Source of the DNA: Rhabditoides inermis
Lineage: Eukaryota; Nematoda; Chromadorea; Rhabditida; Rhabditidae
Direction of reading: 5' to 3'
Assembly: GCA_963966185.1 (NCBI GenBank)
Contig: CAWZYM010000091.1
Coordinates: 51,001-115,000, forward strand
DNA length: 64,000 nucleotides
Part shown: positions 38,301 to 47,842 of the stretch, piece by piece
Position numbering within the stretch: position 1 is the first letter of the stretch
Layout of the letters: each line of letters starts with the position of its first letter
Notes under the pieces: generated by a model
The model's input: only the letters and a program-made list of their open reading frames with translations
Told to the model about the DNA's origin: nothing
Database searches by the model: none
Program-made: the position numbers and the translations under genes

Positions 38301-41300
38301 ATGTTATTAGTAATGCTACAGGACGTACCATTTCTACTAACAAACACGCGACTACTTGTTGTTCTACCAAAAACTTAATATATATGATTACTTGTAATCG
38401 GTGCAGGCTACAATATGTAGGTGAAACCACCACAACCGTGAAACAACGAATGTCAGCTCACCGCCACAGTTTCAAAAATGGTATTCTGAATACATATTTG
38501 AGTAAGCACTTCAAACTTTCGGATCATGATCATGAAGATTTCTCAATAGACATTCTCGACAGTGCGGAAGAAAATCGTGACAAAACTATCCTTCATGAAA
38601 AAGAACAGTTTTGGATTCGAATGATGGTTACTGCCTATCCCTTTGGACTCAATGATCAAATAAAAGGATTCGGTAATATCTCTGATTTAAGTATTCAAAA
38701 TTGTAAAATTAAGTCGCACCCCTACTTCTCTATGCAAATCAAAAATGTCAGTAAGAAATGTCGTGGTAAAAAGAGAAGAAGTCGGCCAGCAAATTATAAT
38801 TTAATGTCGATATCAGATATTGTTTCGGAAGTTGAAAAGAACAAAGGCTTTTCATTGCACAAGTTTTTTAAAACTATTTCACGAAATAATACGGATAAGT
38901 TGATTGATTTTATGATAAATAATTCTGATTTTAATAATTTGAATAAACTCACTCAACTTAAGATTTTTGCGGGAACGTGTAAATCACTTATGAAACTAAA
39001 CAATGCACAACAAACAGTTACACGTTTTCACAATTTGAAAATTAATTATGATGGAAAATTCTTGGAAAGTGTGAACATTGCGAAAATAATCAACCGTAGC
39101 TTCCGTAATATAATTACACGAGAACAAATTTATAACGATAAAAATGTGTTGAATACTAGAATACTTTACCAATACGATCTTCCAATTTCCTCTGTAATTT
39201 GTAACTATAACCGCTTCCTTAAAACACTAACCACAGAACGTATACGGGAAATTTTACTAGGCGATTGCATGTGTGATTCAAAGTATTCCCAATATAAAGA
39301 TTCTCACCATGAACATGTGGTCACTGGTAATTTGAATATTATTGAGGACATCAATTTGAGAACAATAATGCTGAAAGGTACGAAGTTCAGAACACCAAAA
39401 CTAGTTAACAAAATAGAAAGTCTTGAAACTATTCTAGAACATGTAACCACTCACTTGGATAAACTTCAGAAGAGTTATAACATTCCACTAAATACTTTTG
39501 AAGTTTTTTCATCACGAGTAAAGATGCACCTAAGCAAACGCTACAATGAAGAATATGATAAATTTGATTTTCAGTACATTAACTATTCCAAAGAAACTTT
39601 ATCTCAACTACAAAAACACTTTGTCATAACACCAATAGATAAGGCAGAAGGAAACTTTGCGCTGACATGTAACAAACTTTACATTCAAATCATGAATAAA
39701 GAACTAGGCTACGATGCCATAAACAACGTGGTGAACAGTAGTAATGAAACATATGCTTTGTATGAAAAAGAGTCCATCGACAACATTGTGCTTAGGCATA
39801 TTTCTGAAACAAAATCTTTTAATACAATTGAGGCTGATAATAAAACATTACCTAGAATTTATGCGATCCCAAAAATGCATAAAAGCCCAATAAAATTTCG
39901 ATTTATAACTGGAGCTTTTAATAGTAGTCTCAAACCAATTTCATTAGAATTGCAGTTGATACTATCCCATCTCAAATCACATTTTGCTAATTATTGCAAA
40001 TTGATCAGACAGCGTAACAATACCGAAATATACTGGTCAATCAAAAACAGCCAAGAAGCAATCAATTCCATCAACAATATCACAAATAAACAGCATAAAG
40101 ACCTCTATTGTGCTGATTTTGCTAGTCTGTTCACAAATCTTCCCCATGGAGTTGTCATGCAGAATATGTTCAAACTTGTAGACCTATGTTTTAACAATAG
40201 CGGGAAAAAGTACATTATTTCCGGTTATAAAAAGGCATATTATTCTAACGATGAGAATAATGCAAATAGAAACAAATATACACCAGTAGATGTGAAATTC
40301 ATGATTCAATATATTCTTCACAACAGTTTTGCAATTTATGGAGATAAACTTTTCAAGCAAACATCCGGTATCCCTCAGGGAAACAATGCCTCTCCATCGT
40401 TGGCAGACCTAACACTTTCTTTCATGGAATTCGAATACGTTAAAGCAAATGAAAATGTTTTCAAGTCTGGTTTCAAGGCATATAGGTATATGGATGATCT
40501 CTTGATTGTCCATAATCCTACAAATGATGCTCTGCAGAGAACAGTTGACAGTGTATACCATAGTTCCCTCACACTAGAACAAACAAACGTCGGACCAAAC
40601 AATGCAATCTTCTTGGATTTGAATATTTCAAAGGCACATAACCAGTTCTCAGTGGAATTATATAACAAAACAGATGATTACAATTTTGAAGTAGTCAGAT
40701 ATCCGAACTACAATTCTAATATAAAGATGTCTGTGGGTTGGAACACAATGAACGGTGAACTCACACGCATTTTCAGAACATGCACAGAGACAGCTTCCTT
40801 TAAGGTTAGATGCAAACAGTTAGTGTGCAACTTTCTCAAAAATGAGTATCCGCGGAGAAAAGTAGAATTAGAATTCTGTAAATTAGTTATGCGGAATAAA
40901 TCAATGATGGTAAAGCATAACATTCGTGGTGTGTCTGATGTTCTATCACTAATCAAGTAAATCTAATAATTATGGCGCGCCAAACTAGAACTGTCTGCTA
41001 CTGTGCCTCTCTCTTGTCTCTCACCCACTGACCCACAGTCGCCGCCTCTCTCGCCTCTCTCTTACCCGCTGACCCACAGTCGCGCATTGTCTGCGCCCCC
41101 TATTATTTTCGCACTGATTGCCGCTGCCACATCTACTCTTCCCCCGCATATTCTCCTCGCAACGGCTCTTCCATATGAGTTATCTGTTATTTCGATCATT
41201 ATTTTATAATATTTACTAACTAGTATATGTTTGTTGTTGTCCTTGTCTTATATGTTTGTGTTAACCTCTCATGCGTGGTCATCTCTGATGAGTGCTCCGC

Positions 41301-41983
41301 CTCGCATGAGACTGTCCGAACAATCCAGTCAGGTGAAAGGAGCCGAAACTGGATTGTTCTTCATGTATTTCTTATCACAACTCCCCCTTTTTCTAATTGG
41401 TCTGTTTTGAATGGTGTTGTTCAGACATCGACCTGAAGGTGGCGGCCAAGTTCTTCTCGTCCAAGTTCGCGTCGAGCAGCAGTGTGACGGGGGCGGATGA
41501 GATCGTCATCCAGGGAGACGTGCGCGACAACCTATTCGACGTCATCCCCCAGAAGTGGGCGCAGGTCAGCACACGTGTTCTATCATGTCCCTACCTTTCC
41601 AAAATTCACCGTCAAAGTGTTTATTCGGATTGTGTACTTAATTGAAGTCGACATAGGCAATAGCTAGTTGTAAAGTTCGAAATTGGCACGGTGTCTGTAT
41701 GAGAGTTCGAAGTTGTTGCGAGCGATTAGTGATGCGTTTGATGGACAGCGTGTACGCCCTGTCAATTGTCAAGTATCTCAAGTGTCTCCTACCTGCGTTG
41801 TGACCGCGGATTTCGCTCGCTCCGAGGGGCGGGGATCAGAAAGTGAATGCGACTTTATGACCTTGACGGAGTCGATTGCAATTATGGAGTGGTTACTTGA
41901 GACCTAGATTCGTCTCTCTCATTCCCTTCCAATTCCAGGTGGATGAGGATTCTATCGAGGATCTCGGAGACCAGAAGCGCTAG
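35320..41983 (+). CDS. denr: Density-regulated protein DENR (SUI1-domain translation factor)
   Basis: DENR pairs with MCTS1 on the 40S subunit to promote reinitiation and recycling. Exons: 35320-35416, 35498-35664, 35831-35936, 41425-41564, 41939-41983; 184 residues, close to the usual length of about 198. The N-terminal zinc-binding cysteines are in [18 protein letters not shown] and AEKCKKW. A Lys-rich linker ([12 protein letters not shown]) follows, then the SUI1 domain: [51 protein letters not shown] and DVIPQKW. The end [11 protein letters not shown] matches the family tail. The ATG directly follows CTATTCAG, a likely trans-splice acceptor. Exon 2 uses an unusual GTTTTTC donor. Intron 3 is 5.5 kb because a Penelope-like element is inserted in it, in the same orientation; the coding frame across it is intact. 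Confidence 0.95.
36054..36981 (+). repeat. Left terminal repeat (5' partial copy) of the Penelope-like element
   Basis: Identical, as far as I can compare, to 40471-41398 (offset 4417). It holds the last 163 RT codons (open through the stop at 36543), a CT-rich segment with a tandem CTGACCCACAGTCGC unit near 36610-36670, and the hammerhead-like structure at 36851-36942. Confidence 0.93.
36851..36942 (+). ncRNA. Hammerhead-like ribozyme with permuted strand order (copy 1)
   Basis: Strand 1: TCATCT (36862-36867), core CTGATGA (36868-36874), GTGCTCC. Strand 2: GAACAATCCA (36901-36910), GTC (36911-36913), AGGTGA (36914-36919). Strand 3: GGAGCC (36922-36927), GAAA (36928-36931), CTGGATTGTTC (36932-36942). 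TCATCT pairs with AGGTGA (stem I, one GU), GTGCTCC with GGAGCC (stem II, one bulged U), and GAACAATCCAG with CTGGATTGTTC (stem III, perfect). All core bases sit exactly at the junctions. The order 1-2-3 differs from every canonical permutation of 1-3-2, so the fold would be pseudoknotted. An outer CTCATGCG/CGCATGAG helix is also possible. Cleavage would be after 36913. Activity is untested. Confidence 0.5.
37175..37543 (+). repeat. Internal direct repeats in the element's 5' region
   Basis: 37175-37267 and 37447-37543 are diverged copies sharing GTGTCTCTATTTGAGGCACG and AGTATCCATATTTTGGATAC. The second shared piece contains the palindrome ATCCATATTTTGGAT. Together with similar GGCCCAATTTGGGCC/AGCCCTATTTTGGGCT palindromes, they make a repeated, self-complementary leader before the ORF. 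Confidence 0.8.
37949..40960 (+). CDS. Penelope-like polyprotein: GIY-YIG endonuclease plus reverse transcriptase
   Basis: Single open frame of 1003 residues. The first 60-70 residues look like translated leader, so the true start may be later. A Cys cluster (C102, C107, C110) precedes the GIY-YIG nuclease: LIYMITC at about 143-149, QYVGET at 155-160, [11 protein letters not shown] with the catalytic Arg, and HEKEQFWI with the Glu. After a Lys/Asn-rich spacer, the RT has [16 protein letters not shown], motif [14 protein letters not shown] (D723), motif [19 protein letters not shown], and motif C YRYMDDLL (Y847-D850), then a thumb-like region ending VSDVLSLIK. Nicking by GIY-YIG and target-primed reverse transcription is the presumed mechanism. 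Composition is AT-rich and Asn/Lys-rich, unlike the GC-rich host exons. All catalytic motifs look intact, so the element may be active. Confidence 0.92.
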   Translation: MPGRARLSCHPVTRALSPTCMKCRVGALPLIFYPHILSIRLPVSPVRRTCLHKTPAVVGHYKSPANQQKTPYYTQTSFESRKIGGRHVIQVPYNNDHIGESCGKSRCVICPKISFTDHVISNATGRTISTNKHATTCCSTKNLIYMITCNRCRLQYVGETTTTVKQRMSAHRHSFKNGILNTYLSKHFKLSDHDHEDFSIDILDSAEENRDKTILHEKEQFWIRMMVTAYPFGLNDQIKGFGNISDLSIQNCKIKSHPYFSMQIKNVSKKCRGKKRRSRPANYNLMSISDIVSEVEKNKGFSLHKFFKTISRNNTDKLIDFMINNSDFNNLNKLTQLKIFAGTCKSLMKLNNAQQTVTRFHNLKINYDGKFLESVNIAKIINRSFRNIITREQIYNDKNVLNTRILYQYDLPISSVICNYNRFLKTLTTERIREILLGDCMCDSKYSQYKDSHHEHVVTGNLNIIEDINLRTIMLKGTKFRTPKLVNKIESLETILEHVTTHLDKLQKSYNIPLNTFEVFSSRVKMHLSKRYNEEYDKFDFQYINYSKETLSQLQKHFVITPIDKAEGNFALTCNKLYIQIMNKELGYDAINNVVNSSNETYALYEKESIDNIVLRHISETKSFNTIEADNKTLPRIYAIPKMHKSPIKFRFITGAFNSSLKPISLELQLILSHLKSHFANYCKLIRQRNNTEIYWSIKNSQEAINSINNITNKQHKDLYCADFASLFTNLPHGVVMQNMFKLVDLCFNNSGKKYIISGYKKAYYSNDENNANRNKYTPVDVKFMIQYILHNSFAIYGDKLFKQTSGIPQGNNASPSLADLTLSFMEFEYVKANENVFKSGFKAYRYMDDLLIVHNPTNDALQRTVDSVYHSSLTLEQTNVGPNNAIFLDLNISKAHNQFSVELYNKTDDYNFEVVRYPNYNSNIKMSVGWNTMNGELTRIFRTCTETASFKVRCKQLVCNFLKNEYPRRKVELEFCKLVMRNKSMMVKHNIRGVSDVLSLIK
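40471..41398 (+). repeat. Right terminal repeat of the Penelope-like element
   Basis: Second copy of the 928-bp repeat. It is the natural 3' end of the full-length unit. Host intron sequence resumes at about 41399, 26 bases before DENR exon 4. Confidence 0.93.
41268..41359 (+). ncRNA. Hammerhead-like ribozyme with permuted strand order (copy 2)
   Basis: Identical copy in the right terminal repeat: CTGATGA at 41285-41291, GTC at 41328-41330, GAAA at 41345-41348. If both copies cleave, a transcript of the element would be cut once in each repeat, releasing a unit-length RNA of 4417 nt. Confidence 0.5.
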
Positions 41984-42496
41984 ACATCTGTGATTGTTGT
42001 TTCATCTCGTTTCCGGTGTTGATTGAAAGTTCCATTTTCATAAATATTTCTATGCGATCTCTCGTGCTCTTGTGTTGCCTAGCGATCTCTCGGGTCCGCG
42101 TCCCATATTTATTGCTATGTTTGCGCGGTGCCGGCGTTGGTGGCATTCGTAATGCGATTGTTATTATGTTGTTCTTGATCGATTGTACAAAGTGGTTCTT
42201 TAGTCATTTCCGTTCTTTGTGATACTGTTTGATGTGGAACATTCGCCTTGCTTTGCTTTGATTCATGGTGTTTGAGATGTTTGAGTTGCCTTGTTTTATT
42301 CTAACATGATGTAATAGATCCCATAATACTTTCACGCCGACCCTGGAGTATAATGTAGAGTATAATGTGTTTCACAAATCCACGTCACTATCCGAACTGC
42401 CCTGTGCGCAGGTGGATGTTTTCGCGATGCTTTGCCTTTTCCCCTAGTCGACGTCATTGACTGAACGAACTGACCTGCTTGATATCTAGGCAGGAG
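41984..42496 (+). other. Spacer between DENR and GalNAc-transferase genes
   Basis: DENR 3' UTR and upstream region of the next gene. I see no canonical AATAAA and no coding exon. TATAATGTAGAG/TATAATGTGT near 42349-42370 is a small imperfect repeat. Confidence 0.4.
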
Positions 42497-44641
42497 ATGC
42501 TGCCGCGGTTGGGTCGCGGCTCGGCGCGCTCCCTCCGCGTCGCCCTCGCCATTGGGGCCATATTCATATTCGTCACCGTCATGAATCAGGGAAAGTGAGT
42601 AGTTTTTGCGTTTTGGTTTGGGGTAGATCAGAGGAGGACAGAGAGGATTGTGGCCATAGGCGTAAGTCAAGTAGATCGAAGTACGATCGTTCTGCCATAG
42701 GCTGAAAAGTGCTGGAGATTGGAAGTGTGTCTTACGGTGTCTGTAGTACACTTTGCGAAGCAGTCTTACTTGGTACAGTATATCTAATGTAGATTTGGCG
42801 AGGTCGAGGCGTACTGGATACAGTGTCTGCTGTAGGCTCGGTGAAGCAGAGTCGCTCGCTGGCGACGGCTCTGCCGCGCCGCCGGCGCAGAGACATGTGG
42901 TGCCCGACTACCGGAAGCGGCGCGTCGGGCCGGGCGAGAACGGCGCCGGCGTGTACCTGGACGGAGACGAGCAGAGGGAGGGCGAGGAGCAGATGAAGAC
43001 GTGGTTCATGAATGTCAAGGCCAGGTGGGTGAAAGGGGGGGGGATCACAGGAACAGCTTCCTCTTACTGGATGAGAGAGAGGGAGGGAGGATAGAGATAG
43101 AGAGAGAGGGAGAGAGGGAGAGAGAGAGAGGAGATAGGGTGGTCCTTCAGCGACAAGATCTCGCTGGACCGCAGCATCCCGGACTCGCGGTCGTCGCAGT
43201 GCCGCAAGCTGCGGTACGACTCGAGCAGTCTGCCCAACGCGTCGGTAGGTTGTTGTCTTGTCGGTTCTGTTGACGTGGTTGTGCCCGAGTTGGTAGTCTG
43301 CTGTGACGTGACGTGACAGGAATTAACTTTCTGTGACAGGAATTAACTAACAAGTGTTTGACAGAAGATAACAGGAATTAACTAACAAGTGTTTCTGTGG
43401 CGTTTCTGTATGGATTGAAATGATCTCGGTTCTATTACTATGTTTGGTTGGCAGTGTGTTGTCGTGACAGGAATTGACCAAAGTAGTGTTTGTGGGAGTG
43501 ATTTATTGATGGATCGATTGATCGATTAATTCGCTTCTCTTCAGGTGGTGATTGTGTTCACGGAGGAGTCGTTCTCGGCGCTGCTGCGCACTGTGCACTC
43601 TGTCGTCAACAGAACGCCGCCCCATCTCCTCCACGAAGTCATCCTCATCGATGATAACAGCACGCGGCGTGAGTGCTATAGTTCTATGCTCGCAATAAAG
43701 TTGCGCGCGGTGAGGTAGATCAGAGGAAGACGGAGAGTCAGCTCTCGGCAATAGCGCGCAAAACAAGAGAGGCAGACGGTTATGGCACCGTGTTTCGAAC
43801 TGCAAGCGAGGTAGATCGAAATACGGTGCCATTCTGTCTCTCTTGTTTTGCGCGCTATTGCCGAGAGCTGACTCTCCGTCTTCCTCTTATCTACCCCACC
43901 GCGCGCAACTTTTTGCTATAGCATAGAACTATAGTGATTTTGTTTCACTTTCTTGTGAAACCACGTCTTTCAATGATGAATCTCGAGAATTGTGGGGGGG
44001 AGGAATGTTGTATGATGTTTCTTTTTAAAGCACAACTGGGCGCACCACTGGAGCAGCACATCCGGCGGTTCGGCGGACTCGTCAAGGTATAGAGAGTGGG
44101 AGTTATTGCAGGGAGAAGTGGGGCACGATATAGCGCTGATATGCTGATTTGTGATTAAAATGGTCTCACTGATAGTGTTGGAAACTGATCAAGCTATTCA
44201 ACCGGAAATGACGGGTGTGATCAGTCGCTTCCAAACTGTTTGGTCGTGAGATGAAGGCTTTCCCGCTTCCCGGAAGTTGCGAAGAGAGAGTGCTAACTGA
44301 CCAGTCTTTTATCTTTGCAGTTGGTGCGCTCCCGCGAGCGTCTCGGTCTGATTCGAGCGAAGCTGCGAGGAGCGAAGGAGGCGAGCGGCAAGGTCGTCGT
44401 CTTCCTCGACAGCCACTGCGAGGCCAATGAGGGATGGTGGGTGGGGGAGAGAGGGAGAGGGGGAGAAAAGAAAGAAGGAGAGAGAGGGAGGAAAGAAAGA
44501 AGGAGAGAGAGAGAGAGAGTTCAGGGCGGAGCCGCTACTCGCTCGCATCGCAGAGGACCGAAAAGCCGTGGTGTGTCCGGTGATTGATTCGATTTCGGAC
44601 CGGACGATCGAGTATCAGGGAGGAGCGGCGGGAGGTGAGAG

Positions 44642-44683
<42 letters not shown>

Positions 44684-46155
44684 GAGGGAGAGAGAGAGAG
44701 AGAGATAGAGAGAGAGAGAGGAGAGAGGGTGTTCAGGCATCGGCACTTTTTGGTGGAGTCTTCACTACAGCATGGGTCCGCTGCCAGAGGAGGAGAAGAA
44801 GCGCAGGAAGAACCCCGAGACGGACTATATCAGGTGGGCGGAGTCAGAGGGGGCGGAGTCAGAGGGGCAGAGAATTATGTGATTGAAAGTCACGCCCAGG
44901 CATGTCTTCATCGTGGAATCTCTTTCGGAAATAAATGTTGTCCAATCAGATTTAGATGTTTATCTGGGGACAGGATATTCGGAATCATTGTATTCCTCAG
45001 AAATCCCACCATGGCGGGCGAGCTGTTCAACTCATTGTTTCCTAAAGTGGATCCGCAAATGAGTTCCGTTCTTTCCACGAGTGGACATTAGGGTGGTTAG
45101 ACAACGATCAGAACCCTTTGGATGATGTTTTCAATTTGAAATTGAATTTCGTGGGTACCAAGATTGAACCCGCGGCCAGCTGCTTGCTAAGCGAGAGCGT
45201 TACGACTACGCCACCTGGTCATGTGAGTGGATCAGCGGAGTAGCGATGTGAACGGCGAAACAAGTCTGCTGTGCATTTTGTTCAGTATACGGTATGTTCA
45301 AAACCCACGATAATGTTTTAAACGAAAAATCCTGAGCTAAGTGCGAGCCTATTATATTTGACGTATTAATAACATCCGCAATAGTTCACGGCACTTATCC
45401 TGAATGTATGTTGTTTCTATCAGATCTCCCACCATGGCGGGCGGTCTGTTCGCGGCGGATCGCGAGTACTTCTGGGAGGTGGGAGGCTACGACGAGGAGA
45501 TGGACATCTGGGGCGGAGAGAACCTCGAGATATCCTTCAGGGTGAGTCCTTTTGAATCAGGGGCTGCCTTTCCTGGGGCTGTACCTAATCGTTCAGGATG
45601 GGTGAGCGCTGTGATGATTTGTTCTCTCATTGATTAGTTGTGATTAGCTGCAGCCACTGTTTCTTCGAAGTTACCAGTTTTTAGGTGTGGATGTGCGGTG
45701 GCTCGGTGGAGATTATTCCCTGTTCCCATGTCGGGCACATCTTCCGAGCCGGACATCCCTATGATATGACGGGCAGAAATGGTGCGTGGGAAAGGGAGAG
45801 AGAGGGGGGAGTGAGAGGGAGAGAGATGTTCAGGCAACAAGGACGTGCACGGCACCAACTCGAAGCGTCTCGCAGAGGTGTGGATGGACGACTACAAGCG
45901 TCTCTACTACGTTCAGCGCATGGGACTCAAGGTGGGCGGGGTCGGAGGGGCGGAGCTTATGATGCGTTCAGGACGAGCCGGTCGGCGATATTTCCAGCAG
46001 GGTCGCGCTGCGGAAGAGGCTGCAGTGTCATGACTTCAAGTGGTGAGAGTTTCTCTCTCTCTCTCTCTCCCCTTTACTCTCTCTCTCTCCTCTTTTCTCC
46101 CTCTCTCTCTCTCTCTCTCGCCTTTTCTCTCTCTCTTCTCTCCCTCTCCCTCCCT

Positions 46156-46188
<33 letters not shown>

Positions 46189-47037
46189 CACCCTCCCTCC
46201 CTCTTCCAGGTACCTCGACAATGTGATCCCGCAAAAGTTTGTGCCCGATGAGAATGTGTACGCGTACGGCAACGTGAGCAACGGCGATCTGTGCCTGGAC
46301 ACGCTGCAGAGGTATAGGCCCCGCCCACTCTGGCCACGCCCACGCCTACCCGACATTTCAGATTGGAGAACAAGGGCACGGTGATTCTCGGCGTGTTCTC
46401 ATGTCAGAATGGCGGCAGTTCGAGTCAGGTGGGATTTTTTTATGATTATTTTGCCTGGATATGATAGTAATAGTCGCAGTAGGCGTTGTTTCACACTACT
46501 TTACCATAATGTGTATGTGTGTTTGTTCAGAATCAGAAATCACCTACTCACATAACACACAAAGTTCAGCAAACTATCAGTGATTAGAGATAAGTAGTCT
46601 GATTGTGATAGTAAGAGAATGCTTGTAGATGTTCTCATACTCGCACGACCGGCAGCTGCGGCGGGAGACGACGTGTGTGGATGTGGGGGAAGATGTGGGA
46701 GGAGGGAGGAGGAAGGCGGTGATCAGGGACTGCGACCAGAGGATAGCCGCCTATCAGCATGCGGTCAGTGATGTCTCTGTATCTGTCTTTGTCTCCTCTC
46801 TCCTTCTGTCCCTCTTGGGTGCGAGTGGATGATGTGAGTAAATCTCTCTGTCTGTTTCTCTCTCTCTCTCTCTCTCTCTCAACCCTATCTTCAGAAGGGA
46901 GGCGCTCTGAAGCATGACAAGTCGGGTCTGTGTCTGTCGATGGCAGGTGTGTCGTCGGGAGATGATATCATATTCGAAAAGTGTGACGGCGGAGAGAAGC
47001 AGAGGATGACGTGGGTGGATTTCTTTCTCTATCTTAT

Positions 47038-47090
<53 letters not shown>

Positions 47091-47186
47091 TATCTCTCTA
47101 ATTCGCTTTGTTGCAGGTTCTCTCATTACCTGGAGCCGCTTCCCGACGCGGATACTGTATTGGAGAAGATTGCCCTGGTGCACTAA
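42497..47186 (+). CDS. Polypeptide N-acetylgalactosaminyltransferase (GALNT / gly family)
   Basis: Golgi enzyme that starts mucin-type O-glycosylation, moving GalNAc from UDP-GalNAc to Ser/Thr. Seventeen exons: 42497-42594, 42836-43024, 43151-43244, 43545-43668, 44031-44086, 44321-44436, 44525-44634, 44737-44833, 45424-45541, 45685-45781, 45834-45931, 45972-46042, 46210-46311, 46362-46428, 46629-46763, 46895-47010, 47117-47186; 585 residues. Type II topology: short basic tail, then [15 protein letters not shown]. The GT-A domain has [20 protein letters not shown] (exon junction) and the metal motif [12 protein letters not shown]. The Gal/GalNAc-T motif has [15 protein letters not shown] and [14 protein letters not shown], then [21 protein letters not shown] ricin-type lectin domain (about 430-570) has [14 protein letters not shown] and [10 protein letters not shown]. 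Which gly/GALNT paralogue this is I cannot tell. Confidence 0.95.
43676..43934. mobile_element. Foldback MITE in GalNAc-transferase intron
   Basis: The two halves (43676-43790 and 43823-43934) are inverted copies: CTATAGTTCTATGCT at the left and AGCATAGAACTATAG at the right. GGAGAGTCAGCTCTCGGCAA and its complement lie inside. Arms are about 110 bases with about 30 between. A diverged relative (TAGATCAGAGGAGGACAGAG and GTAGATCGAAGTACG) lies in intron 1 at about 42625-42700. The element codes for nothing. Confidence 0.85.
44995..45091 (+). pseudogene. Decayed duplicate of the PTMAGG exon
   Basis: TCCTCAG|AAATCCCACCATGGCGGGCGAGCTGTTC repeats, in pieces, the start of the true exon at 45424 (CAG|AGATCTCCCACCATGGCGGGCG...). 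It keeps an acceptor and the same phase, and reads NPTMAGELF before diverging and stopping at 45089-45091. If used it would truncate the enzyme before the catalytic motif is complete. No donor fits downstream. It may be a partial exon duplication or a remnant of a mutually exclusive exon. Confidence 0.6.
45153..45225 (-). repeat. tRNA-like (Ala-type) sequence, probably SINE head
   Basis: Read on the minus strand it has an A-box-like GGTGGCGTAGTCGTAACGC, an anticodon-loop-like CTTAGCAAG with AGC, and a B-box GGGTTCAATC. The anticodon stem pairs poorly and the acceptor ends do not match, so it is not a working tRNA. It lies in a GalNAc-transferase intron. A tRNA-derived SINE or tRNA pseudogene is most likely. 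Confidence 0.55.
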
Positions 47187-47315
47187 CATCCCTAACCATT
47201 GTCTTTCTTGCATAGCATTCTATGATTTCTACCGGGTTTCCCTCCACATAATACCTAGTGTTGTACAGGTCAGATCTGTGATTGTGCGTATTCCATGAAT
47301 AATAAGTACAGTATA

Positions 47316-47321
47316 TTTATT
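47316..47321 (-). terminator. Poly(A) signal of the TMEM203-like gene
   Basis: Forward TTTATT reads AATAAA on the minus strand, 290 bases after the stop at 47611. It lies upstream of the plus-strand signal of the converging gene, so the two 3' ends overlap. Confidence 0.5.
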
Positions 47322-47324
47322 GTT

Positions 47325-47330
47325 AATAAA
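47325..47330 (+). terminator. Poly(A) signal of the GalNAc-transferase gene
   Basis: AATAAA, 139 bases after the TAA stop. The minus-strand AATAAA (forward TTTATT at 47316-47321) of the converging TMEM203-like gene sits next to it. Confidence 0.65.
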
Positions 47331-47610
47331 TCGTATGTGATAAAAACGTTTTCAAATACTAAGACAGACCTGCTTATACGGAACTGTTGAGCCGTAGAGC
47401 GAGAAAAACAGAATCACCGTGTCTGGTTTGTAAAAAGAGTTCATTTTATATTCGTGGTGAACTGACCCGAATATGATTCTAATTTTCATTTCAACTGAAT
47501 TTCTACAGTCCATTCGACAAAGTGAAGACAATCAGCATATCAGTTGGGGTACCCGTGGAGGAGAATGAGGAGGTGAAAGAGTGTAGGCGTGGCTTGAGGG
47601 GCGTGGCTTC

Positions 47611-47803
47611 TCACATCATACGGCAGACCTGGACGCAGAGCGCGCCCATCAGAAACCAAATGGGCAGAAAGACGATTCCATAAGTGTAGCGGAACGTCAC
47701 CTCGCCCGGCTCCAACTCGCCGAGGACCTGGAGAAGGAGAGAATGAGAGAGAGGGAGGGATGATGGAGAGAGAGGGGATAGAGAGAGAGGGAGGAGAGAG
47801 AGA

Positions 47804-47842
<39 letters not shown>

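Larger units (their letters stand above)
36054..41398 (+). mobile_element. Penelope-like retroelement, Naiad type (N-terminal GIY-YIG), nearly intact
   Basis: The element lies in DENR intron 3. A 928-bp segment (36054-36981) is repeated head to tail at 40471-41398. I see no differences, and the two translated parts are identical. It starts inside the reverse-transcriptase reading frame and runs through the 3' UTR. Between the copies lie a 5' region of about 970 bases and a full ORF. This arrangement of a 5'-truncated copy joined to a full copy is the known pLTR structure of Penelope-like elements. The identity of the repeats and the intact ORF point to a recent insertion. The GIY-YIG domain lies before the RT, as described for the Naiad/Chlamys group. 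Target-site duplications could not be identified. Confidence 0.9.

Noticed and set aside
43129..43150. Acceptor at GGAGATAG for the third GalNAc-transferase exon
   Set aside because: It gives the wrong frame. The acceptor GTCCTTCAG at 43142-43150 restores the conserved [11 protein letters not shown] reading.
45153..45225. Functional tRNA-Ala gene
   Set aside because: The anticodon stem is mismatched and no acceptor stem forms, although A- and B-box-like motifs are present.
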